Assembly: GCF_001652265.1 (NCBI RefSeq)
Contig: NZ_LWBS01000472.1
Location: 141,111 to 205,110 of the forward strand
Direction: 5' to 3'
Length of the DNA stretch: 64,000 bases
Origin: Rhizobium leguminosarum
GTDB taxonomy: Bacteria; Pseudomonadota; Alphaproteobacteria; Rhizobiales; Rhizobiaceae
The position numbers were made by a program, and so were the translations under genes. This document shows, piece by piece, positions 1 through 9,313 of the stretch (positions within the stretch are counted from its first letter, which is position 1; every line of letters begins with the position of its first letter). The notes beneath the pieces were generated by a model. That model saw nothing but the letters and a program-made list of their open reading frames with translations, did not search any database and had not been told where the DNA came from.

Positions 1-74
1 CTTGAATTGTCGACGCCAAACCGTTGAAATATGATGAGTCGCCGTAGGATCGAGCCGCGAGGTCGCGTAGCAGT

Positions 75-614
75 ATGACGTTGGACAAGAGCCCCGATGC
101 CTTTCGCACCATCAGCGAAGTCGCAGACGATCTTGATCTGCCGCAGCATGTGCTGCGCTTCTGGGAGACGCGTTTTCCCCAGATAAAGCCGATGAAGCGC
201 GGCGGCGGCCGTCGCTACTACCGACCGGAGGATGTGGATCTTCTCAAGGGCATCCGGCATCTGCTCTATGATCACGGCTATACGATCAAGGGTGTGCAGA
301 AGCTTCTGAAGACCAACGGCAACAAGTTTGTCATATCAGTCGGCCACGGTGATCTTGCCAGCGTCGAGGCGCTTGCGTCGGGCGTGCAGGAGGTGGGTGC
401 CGGGGAACCGCGCGTCGGCATGGCTGATGAAGACCAGATTGTCGGCCGCGCCAAACCGCCGATCACCCGCAGGTTCTTCAATTTCGTCGCTGGAGACGAC
501 GAGCAGGAAGTCTCGATCGGCAAATCGAGCGTTGGCAAGGAAGACCGAGCGCTGCTGCAGGAGGCGCTCTACGACCTCCTGGAATGCAAGCGTCTGCTTG
601 ATCAGGTGCGTTGA
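75..614 (+). CDS. MerR family transcriptional regulator
   Basis: A 179-residue DNA-binding regulator. Residues about 11-78 form a MerR-type winged helix: '[20 protein letters not shown]' followed by the basic stretch '[20 protein letters not shown]'. The rest is low in recognisable motifs and has no cysteine cluster, so it is not a metal sensor of the classic MerR kind. In rhizobia a regulator like this usually follows ihfA in the fatty-acid gene cluster; only 74 bases upstream are visible, so that neighbour cannot be confirmed. The start at 75 gives a full N-terminal helix. It ends 8 bases from the convergent receiver gene. Its target is unknown. Confidence 0.85.
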   Translation: MTLDKSPDAFRTISEVADDLDLPQHVLRFWETRFPQIKPMKRGGGRRYYRPEDVDLLKGIRHLLYDHGYTIKGVQKLLKTNGNKFVISVGHGDLASVEALASGVQEVGAGEPRVGMADEDQIVGRAKPPITRRFFNFVAGDDEQEVSIGKSSVGKEDRALLQEALYDLLECKRLLDQVR

Positions 615-622
615 ACAGGAAC

Positions 623-982
623 TCAGGTTTCAGTAAGCCGCTTCATCGCCTGTTCGAGTTCGCTGAGCTGGAAGGGTTTTTGCAGCACGGGCAGCATGCT
701 TGGGCTGCTGCCATCAGGCGGCGCGCCATATCCCGTTGCATAGAGATAGGGTTTTCCGCGTTCGTCGAGCAGCTTTGCGACCGGCAGCGAACTCTGCCCG
801 GCAAGCGAAACGTCGAGGATTGCAGCGTCGAACTCAGTATCCCTGGCGGTTGCCAACGCCCGTTCCAGATCCGGCGCGCTGGCGCAGACCCGGTAACCCA
901 AATCGGCAAGCATGTCCTCGAGCAGCATGGCAATCAGCGTGTCGTCTTCGACGATGAATATGTCTTTTATGATCCCGTCCAC
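623..982 (-). CDS. Single-domain response regulator (receiver only)
   Basis: A 119-residue stand-alone receiver domain. It has the acidic pair Asp13-Asp14 ('IVEDD'), the phosphoacceptor Asp57 ('AAILDVSL') and the conserved lysine in 'VLQKPFQ', so it should accept phosphate from a histidine kinase. There is no output domain, so it probably works as a phosphate relay or sink or by binding a protein. The hybrid kinase at 1367 is the nearest possible partner but is divergently oriented and has its own receiver. Two repeat elements lie between the two genes. Confidence 0.85.
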   Translation of the reverse strand: MDGIIKDIFIVEDDTLIAMLLEDMLADLGYRVCASAPDLERALATARDTEFDAAILDVSLAGQSSLPVAKLLDERGKPYLYATGYGAPPDGSSPSMLPVLQKPFQLSELEQAMKRLTET

Positions 983-997
983 CCATTGCCCCCTTGC

Positions 998-1104
998 TAA
1001 AGCATGTCGCGCAAAAGTGTGCCGCGGTTTTGCGATAACGACATGCGTAATAACAAAGACCTAAAGCGCGAGGAGCGAATCTGAAAGATCGCGACGCGCT
1101 TTAG
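998..1104. repeat. RIME1-like intergenic palindromic repeat, copy 1
   Basis: About 107 bases made of two palindromes. The first pairs AAGCATGTCG with CGACATGCGT, the second pairs CTAAAGCGCG with CGCGCTTTAG around a short GATC-containing centre. A nearly identical copy lies at 40310-40415 and a degenerate one at 57772-57841. Size and two-palindrome design match the Rhizobium intergenic mosaic element RIME1 as I recall it; the name is from memory and was not checked by alignment. It sits in the 5' region of the receiver gene. Confidence 0.75.
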
Positions 1105-1230
1105 GCATGGAGATTTATGTGGACTGCTTGCACGGCTCGTCAAGACGTCGTGCCCGGCGGTACGAGAAACAGCATATTGCCGGTTGAAATTCGATGTGCA
1201 AAAGCTGGGATGCCGTTTTCCGCAACGGCT

Positions 1231-1354
1231 CCTGCATAATTCCTTAAACCGGCATAGATTCGAGGAATAGAATTGTGCAGCAATTCAAAGCGTTGCAGCG
1301 TCATTTGCGCGTCTGAAAAGACATGGCGGCGCTGTAAGATGGCGGCGCTGTAAG
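1231..1354. repeat. Second intergenic repeat-like element ending in a 16-bp tandem duplication
   Basis: The stretch starts with TGCATAATTCCTT and carries the imperfect reverse complement AGGAATAGAATTGTGCA, giving a long imperfect palindrome, followed by 'GCAGCAATTCAAAG'. I recall sequences of this form as common intergenic repeats in Rhizobiaceae; there is only one copy here, so this window does not prove it. It ends with a perfect tandem duplication of ATGGCGGCGCTGTAAG at 1323-1338 and 1339-1354, directly before the ribosome binding site of the histidine kinase. Confidence 0.5.
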
Positions 1355-1366
1355 AAGGGGTGTCGA

Positions 1367-3013
1367 ATGGATTTGCTGAGTGCCACGGATTGGCTGCGTC
1401 ACAGGCCGGGTTATACCTATCCGCTGGCCATTGCCTTCGTTGGCCTGACATTTCTTCTGAGGCTTGCCGCCAGTGACACTCTCTCCGAATTTCCCTTCCT
1501 GAGCTTTCTTCCGGCGATATTGCTCGCCAGTTTCATAGGCGGCGGGGGGCCGGGCCTTGTCGCGGCCTTGGTTGCCGGTTTCATAGTCCAGGAGTTTTTC
1601 GTCGAGCCGCACAATGTCTTCTGGCCGGTCAGCGCCGGCCAATGGGTCGGCCTTTCCACTTATTTCATCAATGCCGCGATCATCGTCGGCCTGATGGAGA
1701 TGATCATTATCGCACATGAGCGACAGAGCCGCCTTCGCAGCGAGCTCAACAGCTTCAACACGCGCCTCGAAGAGACGGTGGTCCAGCGCACTGCCGAGCT
1801 CAGGCATGAGATGGAAGAGAATGCTGCCGCTCAGGCGCAAGTCCGCCAGTTGCAGAAGATGGAGACGATCGGCCAGCTGACCGGCGGCGTCGCCCATGAT
1901 TTCAACAACATGTTGGCGATCATCATCGGCAACCTCGATCTCGCGCAGCGGCGGCTGAGCGGCAGCGAGGATCCCCGCCTGCCATACTCCATCCAGAATG
2001 CCAAAGACGGTGCGCAGAGGGCGGCGGTACTGACCGCGCGTCTTCTCGCTTTCTCGCGCCAGCAGCCGCTCGCCCCGGAGGTGATCGACCTCAACAAGCT
2101 GGTCGGCGGCATGTCTGAGCTGTTGCGGCGCACGCTCGGAGAGCAGATCCGCATCGAGACCGTGCTTGCCGGCGGTCTCTGGCCGAGCTTTGCCGATTTG
2201 AGCCAGCTCGAAAATGCCATCTTGAACCTTGCCGTCAACGCCCGCGATGCTATGCCGGGCGGCGGAAATCTAACGATCGAGACAGCCAATACCGAACTCG
2301 ACGAGCGATATTCGCGCATGCATTCGGAGGTCGAGCCGGGCCAATATGTGATGGTCAGCATCACTGACACCGGCACCGGCATGTCGCCGGAGGTGATCGA
2401 GCGCGCCTTCGACCCGTTCTATACGACCAAGGGACCCGGCAAAGGCACTGGCCTCGGTCTCAGCCAGGTCTATGGCTACGTCAAGCAGAGCGGCGGCCAC
2501 ATCAAGATCTATTCGGAGATCGACAGGGGCACGACGGTGAAGATCTATCTCCCCCGTCGTGTCGGCGTGACGGACGCCCGGTCGGGCGCAGCCGGCACCC
2601 AGCCGATTCCTCACGGCAGTCTCAACGATACGATCCTGGTGGTGGAGGACGATGAGCACGTCCGCACCATGACCGCCGAAAGCCTGCATGAACTCGGTTA
2701 CACCGTATTGCAGGCGGCAAGCGGCATCGAGGCGCTTCTGTTGCTCGAAGAAAATCCGGCAGTCGACCTGATCTTCACCGATATCGTCATGCCGCAGATG
2801 AGCGGACGCCAGCTTGCCGATGTCGTCCAGGAGAAATGGCCGACGATCCGGATCCTTTACACGACGGGATACACCCGAAATGCCATCGTCCACAATGGCG
2901 TGCTCGATCACGGCGTTTCCCTGCTCTCCAAGCCCTTCAGCCTGCAGCAGCTCGCTCATAAGATCCGCGAACTTCTGAATGTACCGGCGAGGGCGGGAGA
3001 CGAGCGGACGTGA
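1367..3013 (+). CDS. Hybrid sensor histidine kinase with C-terminal receiver
   Basis: A 548-residue membrane kinase. Residues about 17-118 hold four hydrophobic segments in a DUF4118-like arrangement, with 'FFVEPHNVFWP' typical of that module. A coiled stretch (120-165) leads to the H-box 'GGVAHDFNN' with His177. The HATPase region shows the N-box ('NAILNLAVNARDAM'), 'DTGTGM' and 'GTGLGLSQVYG'. The C-terminal receiver has Glu427/Asp428/Asp429 and phosphoacceptor Asp472 ('FTDIVMPQ'). No separate output gene is adjacent, so its phosphotransfer target is unknown. The ATG at 1367 follows an AAGAAGGGG ribosome binding site. Confidence 0.9.
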   Translation: MDLLSATDWLRHRPGYTYPLAIAFVGLTFLLRLAASDTLSEFPFLSFLPAILLASFIGGGGPGLVAALVAGFIVQEFFVEPHNVFWPVSAGQWVGLSTYFINAAIIVGLMEMIIIAHERQSRLRSELNSFNTRLEETVVQRTAELRHEMEENAAAQAQVRQLQKMETIGQLTGGVAHDFNNMLAIIIGNLDLAQRRLSGSEDPRLPYSIQNAKDGAQRAAVLTARLLAFSRQQPLAPEVIDLNKLVGGMSELLRRTLGEQIRIETVLAGGLWPSFADLSQLENAILNLAVNARDAMPGGGNLTIETANTELDERYSRMHSEVEPGQYVMVSITDTGTGMSPEVIERAFDPFYTTKGPGKGTGLGLSQVYGYVKQSGGHIKIYSEIDRGTTVKIYLPRRVGVTDARSGAAGTQPIPHGSLNDTILVVEDDEHVRTMTAESLHELGYTVLQAASGIEALLLLEENPAVDLIFTDIVMPQMSGRQLADVVQEKWPTIRILYTTGYTRNAIVHNGVLDHGVSLLSKPFSLQQLAHKIRELLNVPARAGDERT

Positions 3014-3052
3014 AGCCGGAATACGGCCGCACGTCCGCAAATCCAGACCGCG

Positions 3053-3367
3053 TTATTCCAGCACCTGAATGATGCGGTGGGTCTTCGGCTCGACGATCAC
3101 GCGCCGTTCATTGACGACGGTATAGCCGTAGCCGTCCATGTCCGGCACTGTGTGGACTTCGACGGTATCGGGCAGCGTCGCTCCGACCGCGATATCGCCG
3201 TCATAGACGACGGACGGCGTGTTTTGCTCCATCACATAGGTGCGCACCTCGCCGGGCAACACGACGGAGCCGGTTGGTGCGGGATCTGTGACAATGACGG
3301 TGCTCTGCGCGAAGGCGGCGGAGCTGATGGTCAGTATGGTGGCCGCAGCCAGCATGGTCTTGCGCAT
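3053..3367 (-). CDS. DUF1236-type secreted protein
   Basis: A 104-residue protein with a clear signal peptide ('MRKTMLAAATILTISSAAFAQ', cleavage after AFA). The mature part has the features of DUF1236: 'VMEQNTPSVVYDGDIAVGA' then 'VPDMDGYGYTVVNERRVIVEPKTHRII'. Such small periplasmic proteins are common in Rhizobiales; their function is unknown. It converges on the histidine kinase gene, 39 bases away. GGAGAA lies upstream of the ATG. Confidence 0.85.
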   Translation of the reverse strand: MRKTMLAAATILTISSAAFAQSTVIVTDPAPTGSVVLPGEVRTYVMEQNTPSVVYDGDIAVGATLPDTVEVHTVPDMDGYGYTVVNERRVIVEPKTHRIIQVLE

Positions 3368-3606
3368 GGGATGTTCTCCTTTCTACCCCAGACCTCAAGG
3401 CAACGCCGGCCATGCGGCATGGTTCCCCGCGAGCTTTTCGCCGCAGCGGAAGACAGGCGCATTGAGAGTAATTAAGTTGTTACTAAATTAATTTCTGCAT
3501 CATACGGTTGAGCTGCCTGAACAAAGTTCGAAAAGAGTCCATCCAGCGATGTTAGGGCTCGCTTGTTTACTTTTCGCTAACCATGTTGGACGTTTATTCC
3601 GAACGG

Positions 3607-3640
3607 ACGACCAACCGGTCGTTGATTCGACGATTCGTCG
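3607..3640. promoter_or_regulatory. Two adjacent inverted repeats in the cellulose operon leader
   Basis: ACGACC-AACC-GGTCGT (3607-3622) and CGACGA-T-TCGTCG (3628-3640) are two perfect 6-base inverted repeats set 5 bases apart, 53 bases before the bcsN start. They could be an operator pair or hairpins in the leader RNA. The stretch 3368-3606 before them is AT-rich (ATTAAGTTGTTACTAAATTAATT near 3471-3493) and probably contains the operon promoter; no gene is visible there. Confidence 0.4.
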
Positions 3641-3692
3641 CGTTTCGGCTTGCGAATGGATCTCTAGAAATACGATTTCGGCGGATCGAGAC

Positions 3693-4673
3693 ATGCGATT
3701 GCGGAAGACGATATCGCTGGTGGCAGTGGCGGGCATAATGGCCGGCTGCACATCGACAGGCGGTGTGCGCCAGCCTTCCGGGCCGGAGACGGTGACGCCT
3801 GAAAAGGCGCTGGTCCTGCCGCCGCCGGGCGGCCCGTCGATCGTCAGCGTCGTCGAGCGCAAGCGCGGCAACGGCGTCGAGCAGACGATCTCGCTATTTA
3901 CGTCATCCTCTGTGCTCGGTCAGAATTTCCTGAAGGTCCAATTCTTCGGCGCTTCCGGGGCCAATCCCGGTACCGGCAATGCCGGTTACAGCATGATCAA
4001 CGAGAGCGGCATTACCCGCGAGGTGGCGCGTTCGGCCCCCGGCGTGCCGATGGCGACGTCGGCGACCTTCCTGCAGAATGCCTATGGCCCTTTCGGTTAT
4101 GCCTCCGGCCGCAGTCGTGCCGGCGACACCTGCGTCTATGCCTGGCAGCAGATCCGCTCGAGCACTGCTGCCAATACCCAGGCGCGCAATTTCGGCATGA
4201 TCCAGCTGCGCCTGCGTCTTTGCGATGCCAGAGCGAGCGAGCGCCAGCTGCTCGGCATCGTCTATGGCTACACCATATCAGGCACCTTCGACGGCGCGGT
4301 CTGGAACCCTTACGGCAATCCGCCGCCCGCCGACGCAGCACTCGGGCGCACCGGCGAGCCGACCTATCCGGACGAGGGCGGCTATCGTGCCAGCCCGATG
4401 CCGATCGGTTACGAGCCGGCGCCTGCCATTGTCGGCCGGCCGCGGGCAGCTGCCGTTCGTAGCGCCTCATCGCCGCAACCGGCTCAAGGTGCCGCATCGG
4501 TGCCTGCACCCATCGGCCCGCGCGTGCCGCTGCCGGGCGAGGCTTCACAGACGAGTGCAAGGTCGGATGCGGCCGCCGCGCCAATCGAACAATCGGTAAG
4601 GGCAATCGGCGTCACCGTGCCTTCGCCGGACTGCATAGGCGACGCGGCCATGACGGCCGCCTGCCGGAGATAA
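3693..4673 (+). CDS. bcsN: Cellulose biosynthesis lipoprotein BcsN
   Basis: A 326-residue protein when read from the ATG at 3693, chosen because it gives a lipoprotein signal ('MRLRKTISLVAVAGIMAGC', acylated Cys19); the reading frame is open further upstream but without a signal. The middle part ('QTISLFTSSSVLGQNFLKVQFFG', 'CVYAWQQIR', 'QLRLRLCDAR') matches what I know of BcsN, a component found beside bcsA in Rhizobiales cellulose operons. The C-terminal third is Pro/Ala-rich. Likely an envelope protein helping cellulose secretion; its exact role is not established. It is the first gene of the operon, 58 bases before bcsA. Confidence 0.8.
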   Translation: MRLRKTISLVAVAGIMAGCTSTGGVRQPSGPETVTPEKALVLPPPGGPSIVSVVERKRGNGVEQTISLFTSSSVLGQNFLKVQFFGASGANPGTGNAGYSMINESGITREVARSAPGVPMATSATFLQNAYGPFGYASGRSRAGDTCVYAWQQIRSSTAANTQARNFGMIQLRLRLCDARASERQLLGIVYGYTISGTFDGAVWNPYGNPPPADAALGRTGEPTYPDEGGYRASPMPIGYEPAPAIVGRPRAAAVRSASSPQPAQGAASVPAPIGPRVPLPGEASQTSARSDAAAAPIEQSVRAIGVTVPSPDCIGDAAMTAACRR

Positions 4674-4731
4674 TGAGCATGCCCGCGGGCGCCAGTTGGT
4701 GCCCCGGTTGAGCAATTTCGAAGGAACGCCG

Positions 4732-6924
4732 ATGCGCAAAGCCCGCAGTGTCATCATATGGGCAGTGGTTTCGCTCTGCATGATCGTGCTGATCACGCTG
4801 CCGGTCAACCTGCAGACCCAGCTCATCACCAGCATCACGGTCGTGACTGTGATGGCGCTGATCAAGGTTCTGAAGGGCGAGGGGACGTGGCGCCTGGTGG
4901 CGCTCGCCTTCGGCACGTCGATCGTGCTGCGCTATGTTTACTGGCGCACCACCAATACGCTGCCGCCTCTGAATCAGCTGGAAAACTTTATTCCCGGCCT
5001 GCTGCTCTATCTTGCCGAAATGTATAGCGTCGCGATGCTGGCGCTCAGCCTGTTCATCGTCGCCACGCCGTTGCCGTCGCGCCCCTCGCGTGCCGCCAAT
5101 CCCGGGCGCCTTCCTCATGTCGACGTCTTCGTGCCATCCTACAATGAGGATGCCGGTCTTCTCGGAAACACGCTGGCCGCCGCCAAGGCCATGGACTATC
5201 CGGCCGAGAAACTGCATGTCTGGCTGCTCGACGACGGCGGCACCCTGCAGAAGCGCAATTCCGGCAAGCTGCTCGAAGCCCAGGCGGCGGCCGCCCGCCA
5301 TAGCGAACTGAAGCAGCTCTGCGACGATCTCGACGTCAGCTACCTTACGCGCGACCGCAACGAGCACGCCAAGGCCGGCAATCTCAACAATGGCATGAAA
5401 CATTCGACCGGCGAACTCATCGCCGTCTTCGATGCCGACCACGCGCCGGCCCGCGATTTCCTGCTCGAGACCGTCGGTTACTTCGAAGACGATCCGAAGC
5501 TCTTCCTCGTCCAGACTCCGCACTTCTTCATCAATCCCGATCCGCTGGAGCGCAACCTGCGCACCTTCGACAAGATGCCGAGCGAGAACGAGATGTTCTA
5601 CGGCATCATCCAGCGCGGCCTCGACAAATGGAACGCCGCCTTCTTCTGCGGCTCGGCCGCGGTTCTGAGCCGCAGGGCGCTCGAATCCCAGAACGGCTTT
5701 TCCGGCATCAGCATCACCGAGGATTGCGAGACGGCGCTGGCGCTCCATGGCAGCGGCTGGAACAGCATCTATGTCGACAAGCCGCTGATCGCCGGTCTGC
5801 AGCCGGCCACCTTCGCAAGCTTCATCGGCCAGCGCAGCCGCTGGGCGCAGGGCATGATGCAGATCCTGCGCTTCCGCTTTCCGCTTCTGAAGCGCGGCCT
5901 GACGATCCCGCAGCGCTTCTGCTACATGTCCTCCACGCTTTTCTGGCTCTTCCCGTTCCCGCGCACGATCTTCCTGTTTGCGCCGCTCTTCTACCTGTTC
6001 TTCGATCTGGAAATCTTCACCGCCTCGGGCGGCGAGTTTCTCGCCTATACGCTTGCCTATATGCTCGTGAATCTGATGATGCAGAACTACCTCTACGGGT
6101 CGTTCCGCTGGCCCTGGATTTCCGAGCTCTACGAATATGTCCAGACCGTGCATCTGCTGCCGGCCGTCGTCTCCGTCATGCTCAATCCGAGAAAGCCGAC
6201 CTTCAAGGTCACCGCCAAGGACGAATCGATCGCCGTCAGCCGACTGTCGGAGATCAGTCGTCCGTTCTTCGTCATCTTTGCGGTGCAGATCGTTGCGCTC
6301 GTCATCACCATCTACAAGATCTACGCCGAGCCCTATAAGGCCGACGTCACACTCGTCGTCGGCGGATGGAATGTCATCAACCTGATCATGGCCGGCTGCG
6401 CGCTTGGTGTCGTGTCGGAGCGCGGCGAGCGCGCCTCGTCCCGTCGCGTCCGCGTCAACCGGCGCTGCGAATTCGGCGCCAACGGCAAGTGGTACACGGC
6501 CTCGATCGAGGACGTCTCGGTTCACGGCGCAAGGCTTCACATCTTCAACAAGCATCTCGACGAGATGCTGGTCGGCGCCGTCGGCGAAATCCGCTTCCGG
6601 CCCTATAGCGGCGCGGATCTGGAAACCCTGCCGCTCATCGTCCGCAACATTGAGCCGTCGGGTGACATCAGCAATGTCGGTTGCCAGTACGTGCCGAAAA
6701 GCGCGCTCGACCATCGCCTGATCGCCGACCTGATGTTTGCCAATTCCGATCAGTGGACTGAGTTCCAGGCCTCGCGCCGCCGCAATCCGGGCCTGATCCG
6801 CGGCACCATCTGGTTTCTCGGCATGTCGTTCTACCAGACGAGCCGCGGCCTCGTTTACTTCTTCCGCAGTATGCGGCCGGAGCGGGAAGCCCAGCAGCAG
6901 GCGGCAAAGGTCAACGCCGGATGA
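4732..6924 (+). CDS. bcsA: Cellulose synthase catalytic subunit (UDP-forming)
   Basis: A 730-residue inner-membrane GT2 enzyme polymerising UDP-glucose into beta-1,4-glucan. All catalytic motifs are present: Asp167-Asp168 ('WLLDDGG'), the DxD at 234-236 ('FDADH'), the TED motif around residue 331 ('ITEDCE') and Q-x-x-R-W from 367 ('QRSRW'). Several membrane helices flank the catalytic domain. A PilZ domain starts near residue 571 with the arginine motif 'RRVRVNRR' and 'DVSVHGARL', so c-di-GMP should activate it. The ATG at 4732 is preceded by GAAGGAA and fits better than a TTG at 4696. It overlaps bcsB by 4 bases. Also called celA in rhizobia. Confidence 0.95.
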   Translation: MRKARSVIIWAVVSLCMIVLITLPVNLQTQLITSITVVTVMALIKVLKGEGTWRLVALAFGTSIVLRYVYWRTTNTLPPLNQLENFIPGLLLYLAEMYSVAMLALSLFIVATPLPSRPSRAANPGRLPHVDVFVPSYNEDAGLLGNTLAAAKAMDYPAEKLHVWLLDDGGTLQKRNSGKLLEAQAAAARHSELKQLCDDLDVSYLTRDRNEHAKAGNLNNGMKHSTGELIAVFDADHAPARDFLLETVGYFEDDPKLFLVQTPHFFINPDPLERNLRTFDKMPSENEMFYGIIQRGLDKWNAAFFCGSAAVLSRRALESQNGFSGISITEDCETALALHGSGWNSIYVDKPLIAGLQPATFASFIGQRSRWAQGMMQILRFRFPLLKRGLTIPQRFCYMSSTLFWLFPFPRTIFLFAPLFYLFFDLEIFTASGGEFLAYTLAYMLVNLMMQNYLYGSFRWPWISELYEYVQTVHLLPAVVSVMLNPRKPTFKVTAKDESIAVSRLSEISRPFFVIFAVQIVALVITIYKIYAEPYKADVTLVVGGWNVINLIMAGCALGVVSERGERASSRRVRVNRRCEFGANGKWYTASIEDVSVHGARLHIFNKHLDEMLVGAVGEIRFRPYSGADLETLPLIVRNIEPSGDISNVGCQYVPKSALDHRLIADLMFANSDQWTEFQASRRRNPGLIRGTIWFLGMSFYQTSRGLVYFFRSMRPEREAQQQAAKVNAG

Positions 6925-9313
6925 GAACGATCGTCGTCGCCTCGCTTCTCCTGCTGAATGCCTCCGCCTTCGTCCAGGCGCAGACGGCACCCTTCGACAT
7001 GTCCGGCGAACGGCCGCCCGGTGCGTCCGTTACCCCGAGATTGACGCCGCCCAAACCTCCCGCAACCACCGCGCCGGTTCCCGTCGCGCCTCCGGTTTCC
7101 GTCTTACCCGCACCTTCAACCCTGGCTGCTCCCCCTCCTTTTGCTCCGCCGGTCGCCACTCAGCCGCAGCCGGCGATGCCTACGCCCCAGTCTGCCGCAG
7201 CGGCAAACAGCGTTGGGCCGCCGCGTGCCGGCGATGGCCGTCGCTTCGTCGTGCCCTTTTCGAAACTTGGCCTCGCCGGTGAATACGACCGTCGGTCATG
7301 GTCGGTTTATCTGACGCCGGAACAGGCGGCGGCCAAGGCAAGCTTCACCTTCGCCTACCAGAATTCAATCGTCGTTGCGCCTGAGGCCTCGACGCTGACC
7401 GTCTATCTCAACAGCCGCCCGGTCTGCTGCAGCCGGGTGCCAACCTCGTCACTTTCGAAGCCAATCAGCGCCATCGCACCGATTGCAGCATCCAGTCCAC
7501 TTATGAACTGTGGTCGAATATCGATCCGGCCGGAACCTATCTGAGCTTTGCCGGCGGGGATGCCGCCCAGCTATCGAGCGCCGACGCAATCCGCGCCATC
7601 GGCGTCGACGGAGCCGGCAAGACGGAGTTCGACATCGTTGTCCCGGCGCTGGAGCAGCCGGGAACCACCAAGCCGCTGCTACGGCTGGCGCAGGGCCTGT
7701 CGGTGCTGAGCAGCATGCCGAACCAGATCTTTGCCTTCAACACCGCTTCGCTTCCGCCCGGCGGGCCTGGCAAGCTCAGCGTGCTCGTCGGTACCGCGGC
7801 GGAGTTGCGGCCGCTCTTTCCCGGCCTGCCGCCCGGCGCCGAAAGTGCAGCACTGGCCGCTTTCGTCACCGATCCGCGCAGCGGCTCGCCGGTGCTTCTG
7901 ATCAGCGGCCCCTCCTGGCAGGCGGTCTCCTCGGCGATCGATACCATCGTCTCGCCGACGGACAGGTCCTCGGATGTTCGCCGCGACGTGCTGACCACCG
8001 AGCGCTGGAGCGCGCCGAACGCGCCGCTGGTCTTTTCCGACACGAACATCGCCTTGTCTCAGCTCGGCGTGAAGACCGCCGAATTCTCTGGCAGGCGGTT
8101 GCGGACCAGTTTCAATATCGCCGTGCCGGCCGATTTTTATGCCAATGCCTATGGTGAGGCGAAGGTGCTGCTCGACGCTGCCTACACCGATAACGTGATG
8201 CCCGGCAGCCACATCGATATCTACGTCAACGACAACATCGCCTCCACCGTGCCGATCACCACGACATCGGGCGGCATTCTCCGTCATCTGCCGATCCGCG
8301 TGACGATGCGTCACTTCAAGCCAGGTCTCAATTCGGTGGCGGTCGAGGCGATCCTGATGACCAAGGACGATGCCGTCTGCGCGCCGGGCTCAACCGCCGG
8401 CGCCACCCCACGTTTTGCCCTGTTCGATACCTCCGAGCTGCAGATTCCGGATTTCGCCCGCGTCGGTCAGCGTCCGAATCTGGCCGCAATGGCCGGCACC
8501 GCCTATCCCTATGGTCGGGCCACGGAGCCGACGCCGCTCTTCATCGACCGCATCGACGCCGATACGCTTTCGGCCGCCGCCACGCTGCTCGGCCAGATGG
8601 CGATCACCGCCGGCCATCCAATCGCCGTCGAAACTGTCGCCTCGGCGAATACGATCGGCGATCGTGACGCGATCTTCATCGGCTCCATCTCGCAGATGCC
8701 GGCAACCGCGCTGTCGCAGACCAATATCGCCACGGCGAGCCAGGCCTCATGGCGTCCCGTGCCCGATGCGCAGGCGGGCGTCGTCGATACCGGTACTGCT
8801 TTCGAGGAGTGGAATTCCAAAGTCAGCGGCGGTGTCCTGCGCAACCGGGTCACTGCCTTCCGCGAGTGGCTGTCGCGCAATTTCGATATCTCCCGCAGCT
8901 CGCTGCAATTCATCCCCGGCGCCGAGCAGATTTTCACGCCGGCCAACGCCGACACGCTGCTGGTTGCCCAGGGCTCCAGCCCTGCGGGGGCTGGCGCCTG
9001 GACCGTGGTGGCGGCGCCGTCGGCAAAGGACCTGCGTGACGGGCTCGAGGTTCTGACCGCGCGGCTGAACTGGCCGCAGATGTCAGGCCACATCACCACC
9101 TATTCGAGCAAGACAGGCAAGATCGAAACCGTGCCCGTCACCCGTTTCGATTTCGTGCCGTCCACCCCCTGGTCGATCGCCAATTACCGCCTGATCGCCG
9201 CCAACTGGCTATCGACGAATATCCTCTCCTACGCCTTCCTGCTGGTCGTCTTCGTGCTGCTGATCGGGATCACCACCTCGAGCATGCTCAGAAAACTGGG
9301 CCGGTCCAAATGA
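6921..9313 (+). pseudogene. bcsB: Cellulose synthase regulatory subunit bcsB, broken by an internal deletion
   Basis: The 5' part (6921 to about 7423) encodes a signal peptide ('MRTIVVASLLLLNASAFVQA'), a Pro/Ala-rich linker and the start of the BcsB fold up to 'TVYLNSRPV'. Read on, this frame ends at 7544 with unrelated residues. From about 7421 the BcsB sequence continues in another frame ('LLQPGANLVTFEANQRHRTDC') without a stop to 9313, ending in the C-terminal membrane anchor ('ILSYAFLLVVFVLLIGITTS'). The connecting segment, roughly 15-25 residues in related proteins as I recall them, is missing. The junction falls at CCGGT, a sequence able to code both 'RPV' and 'AGL', so a microhomology deletion is likely. 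BcsB normally pairs with BcsA in the periplasm. Confidence 0.85.

Noticed and set aside
4612..6990. 792-codon open frame on the minus strand opposite bcsA
   Set aside because: It is antisense to a gene with all catalytic motifs, its translation is rich in Arg/Glu/Asp/Gly without domain motifs, and no ribosome binding site fits. High-GC third-position bias explains it.
7510..8157. Separate Arg-rich gene inside bcsB
   Set aside because: The frame is out of phase with both readable bcsB segments and its translation has the composition of a shadow frame.
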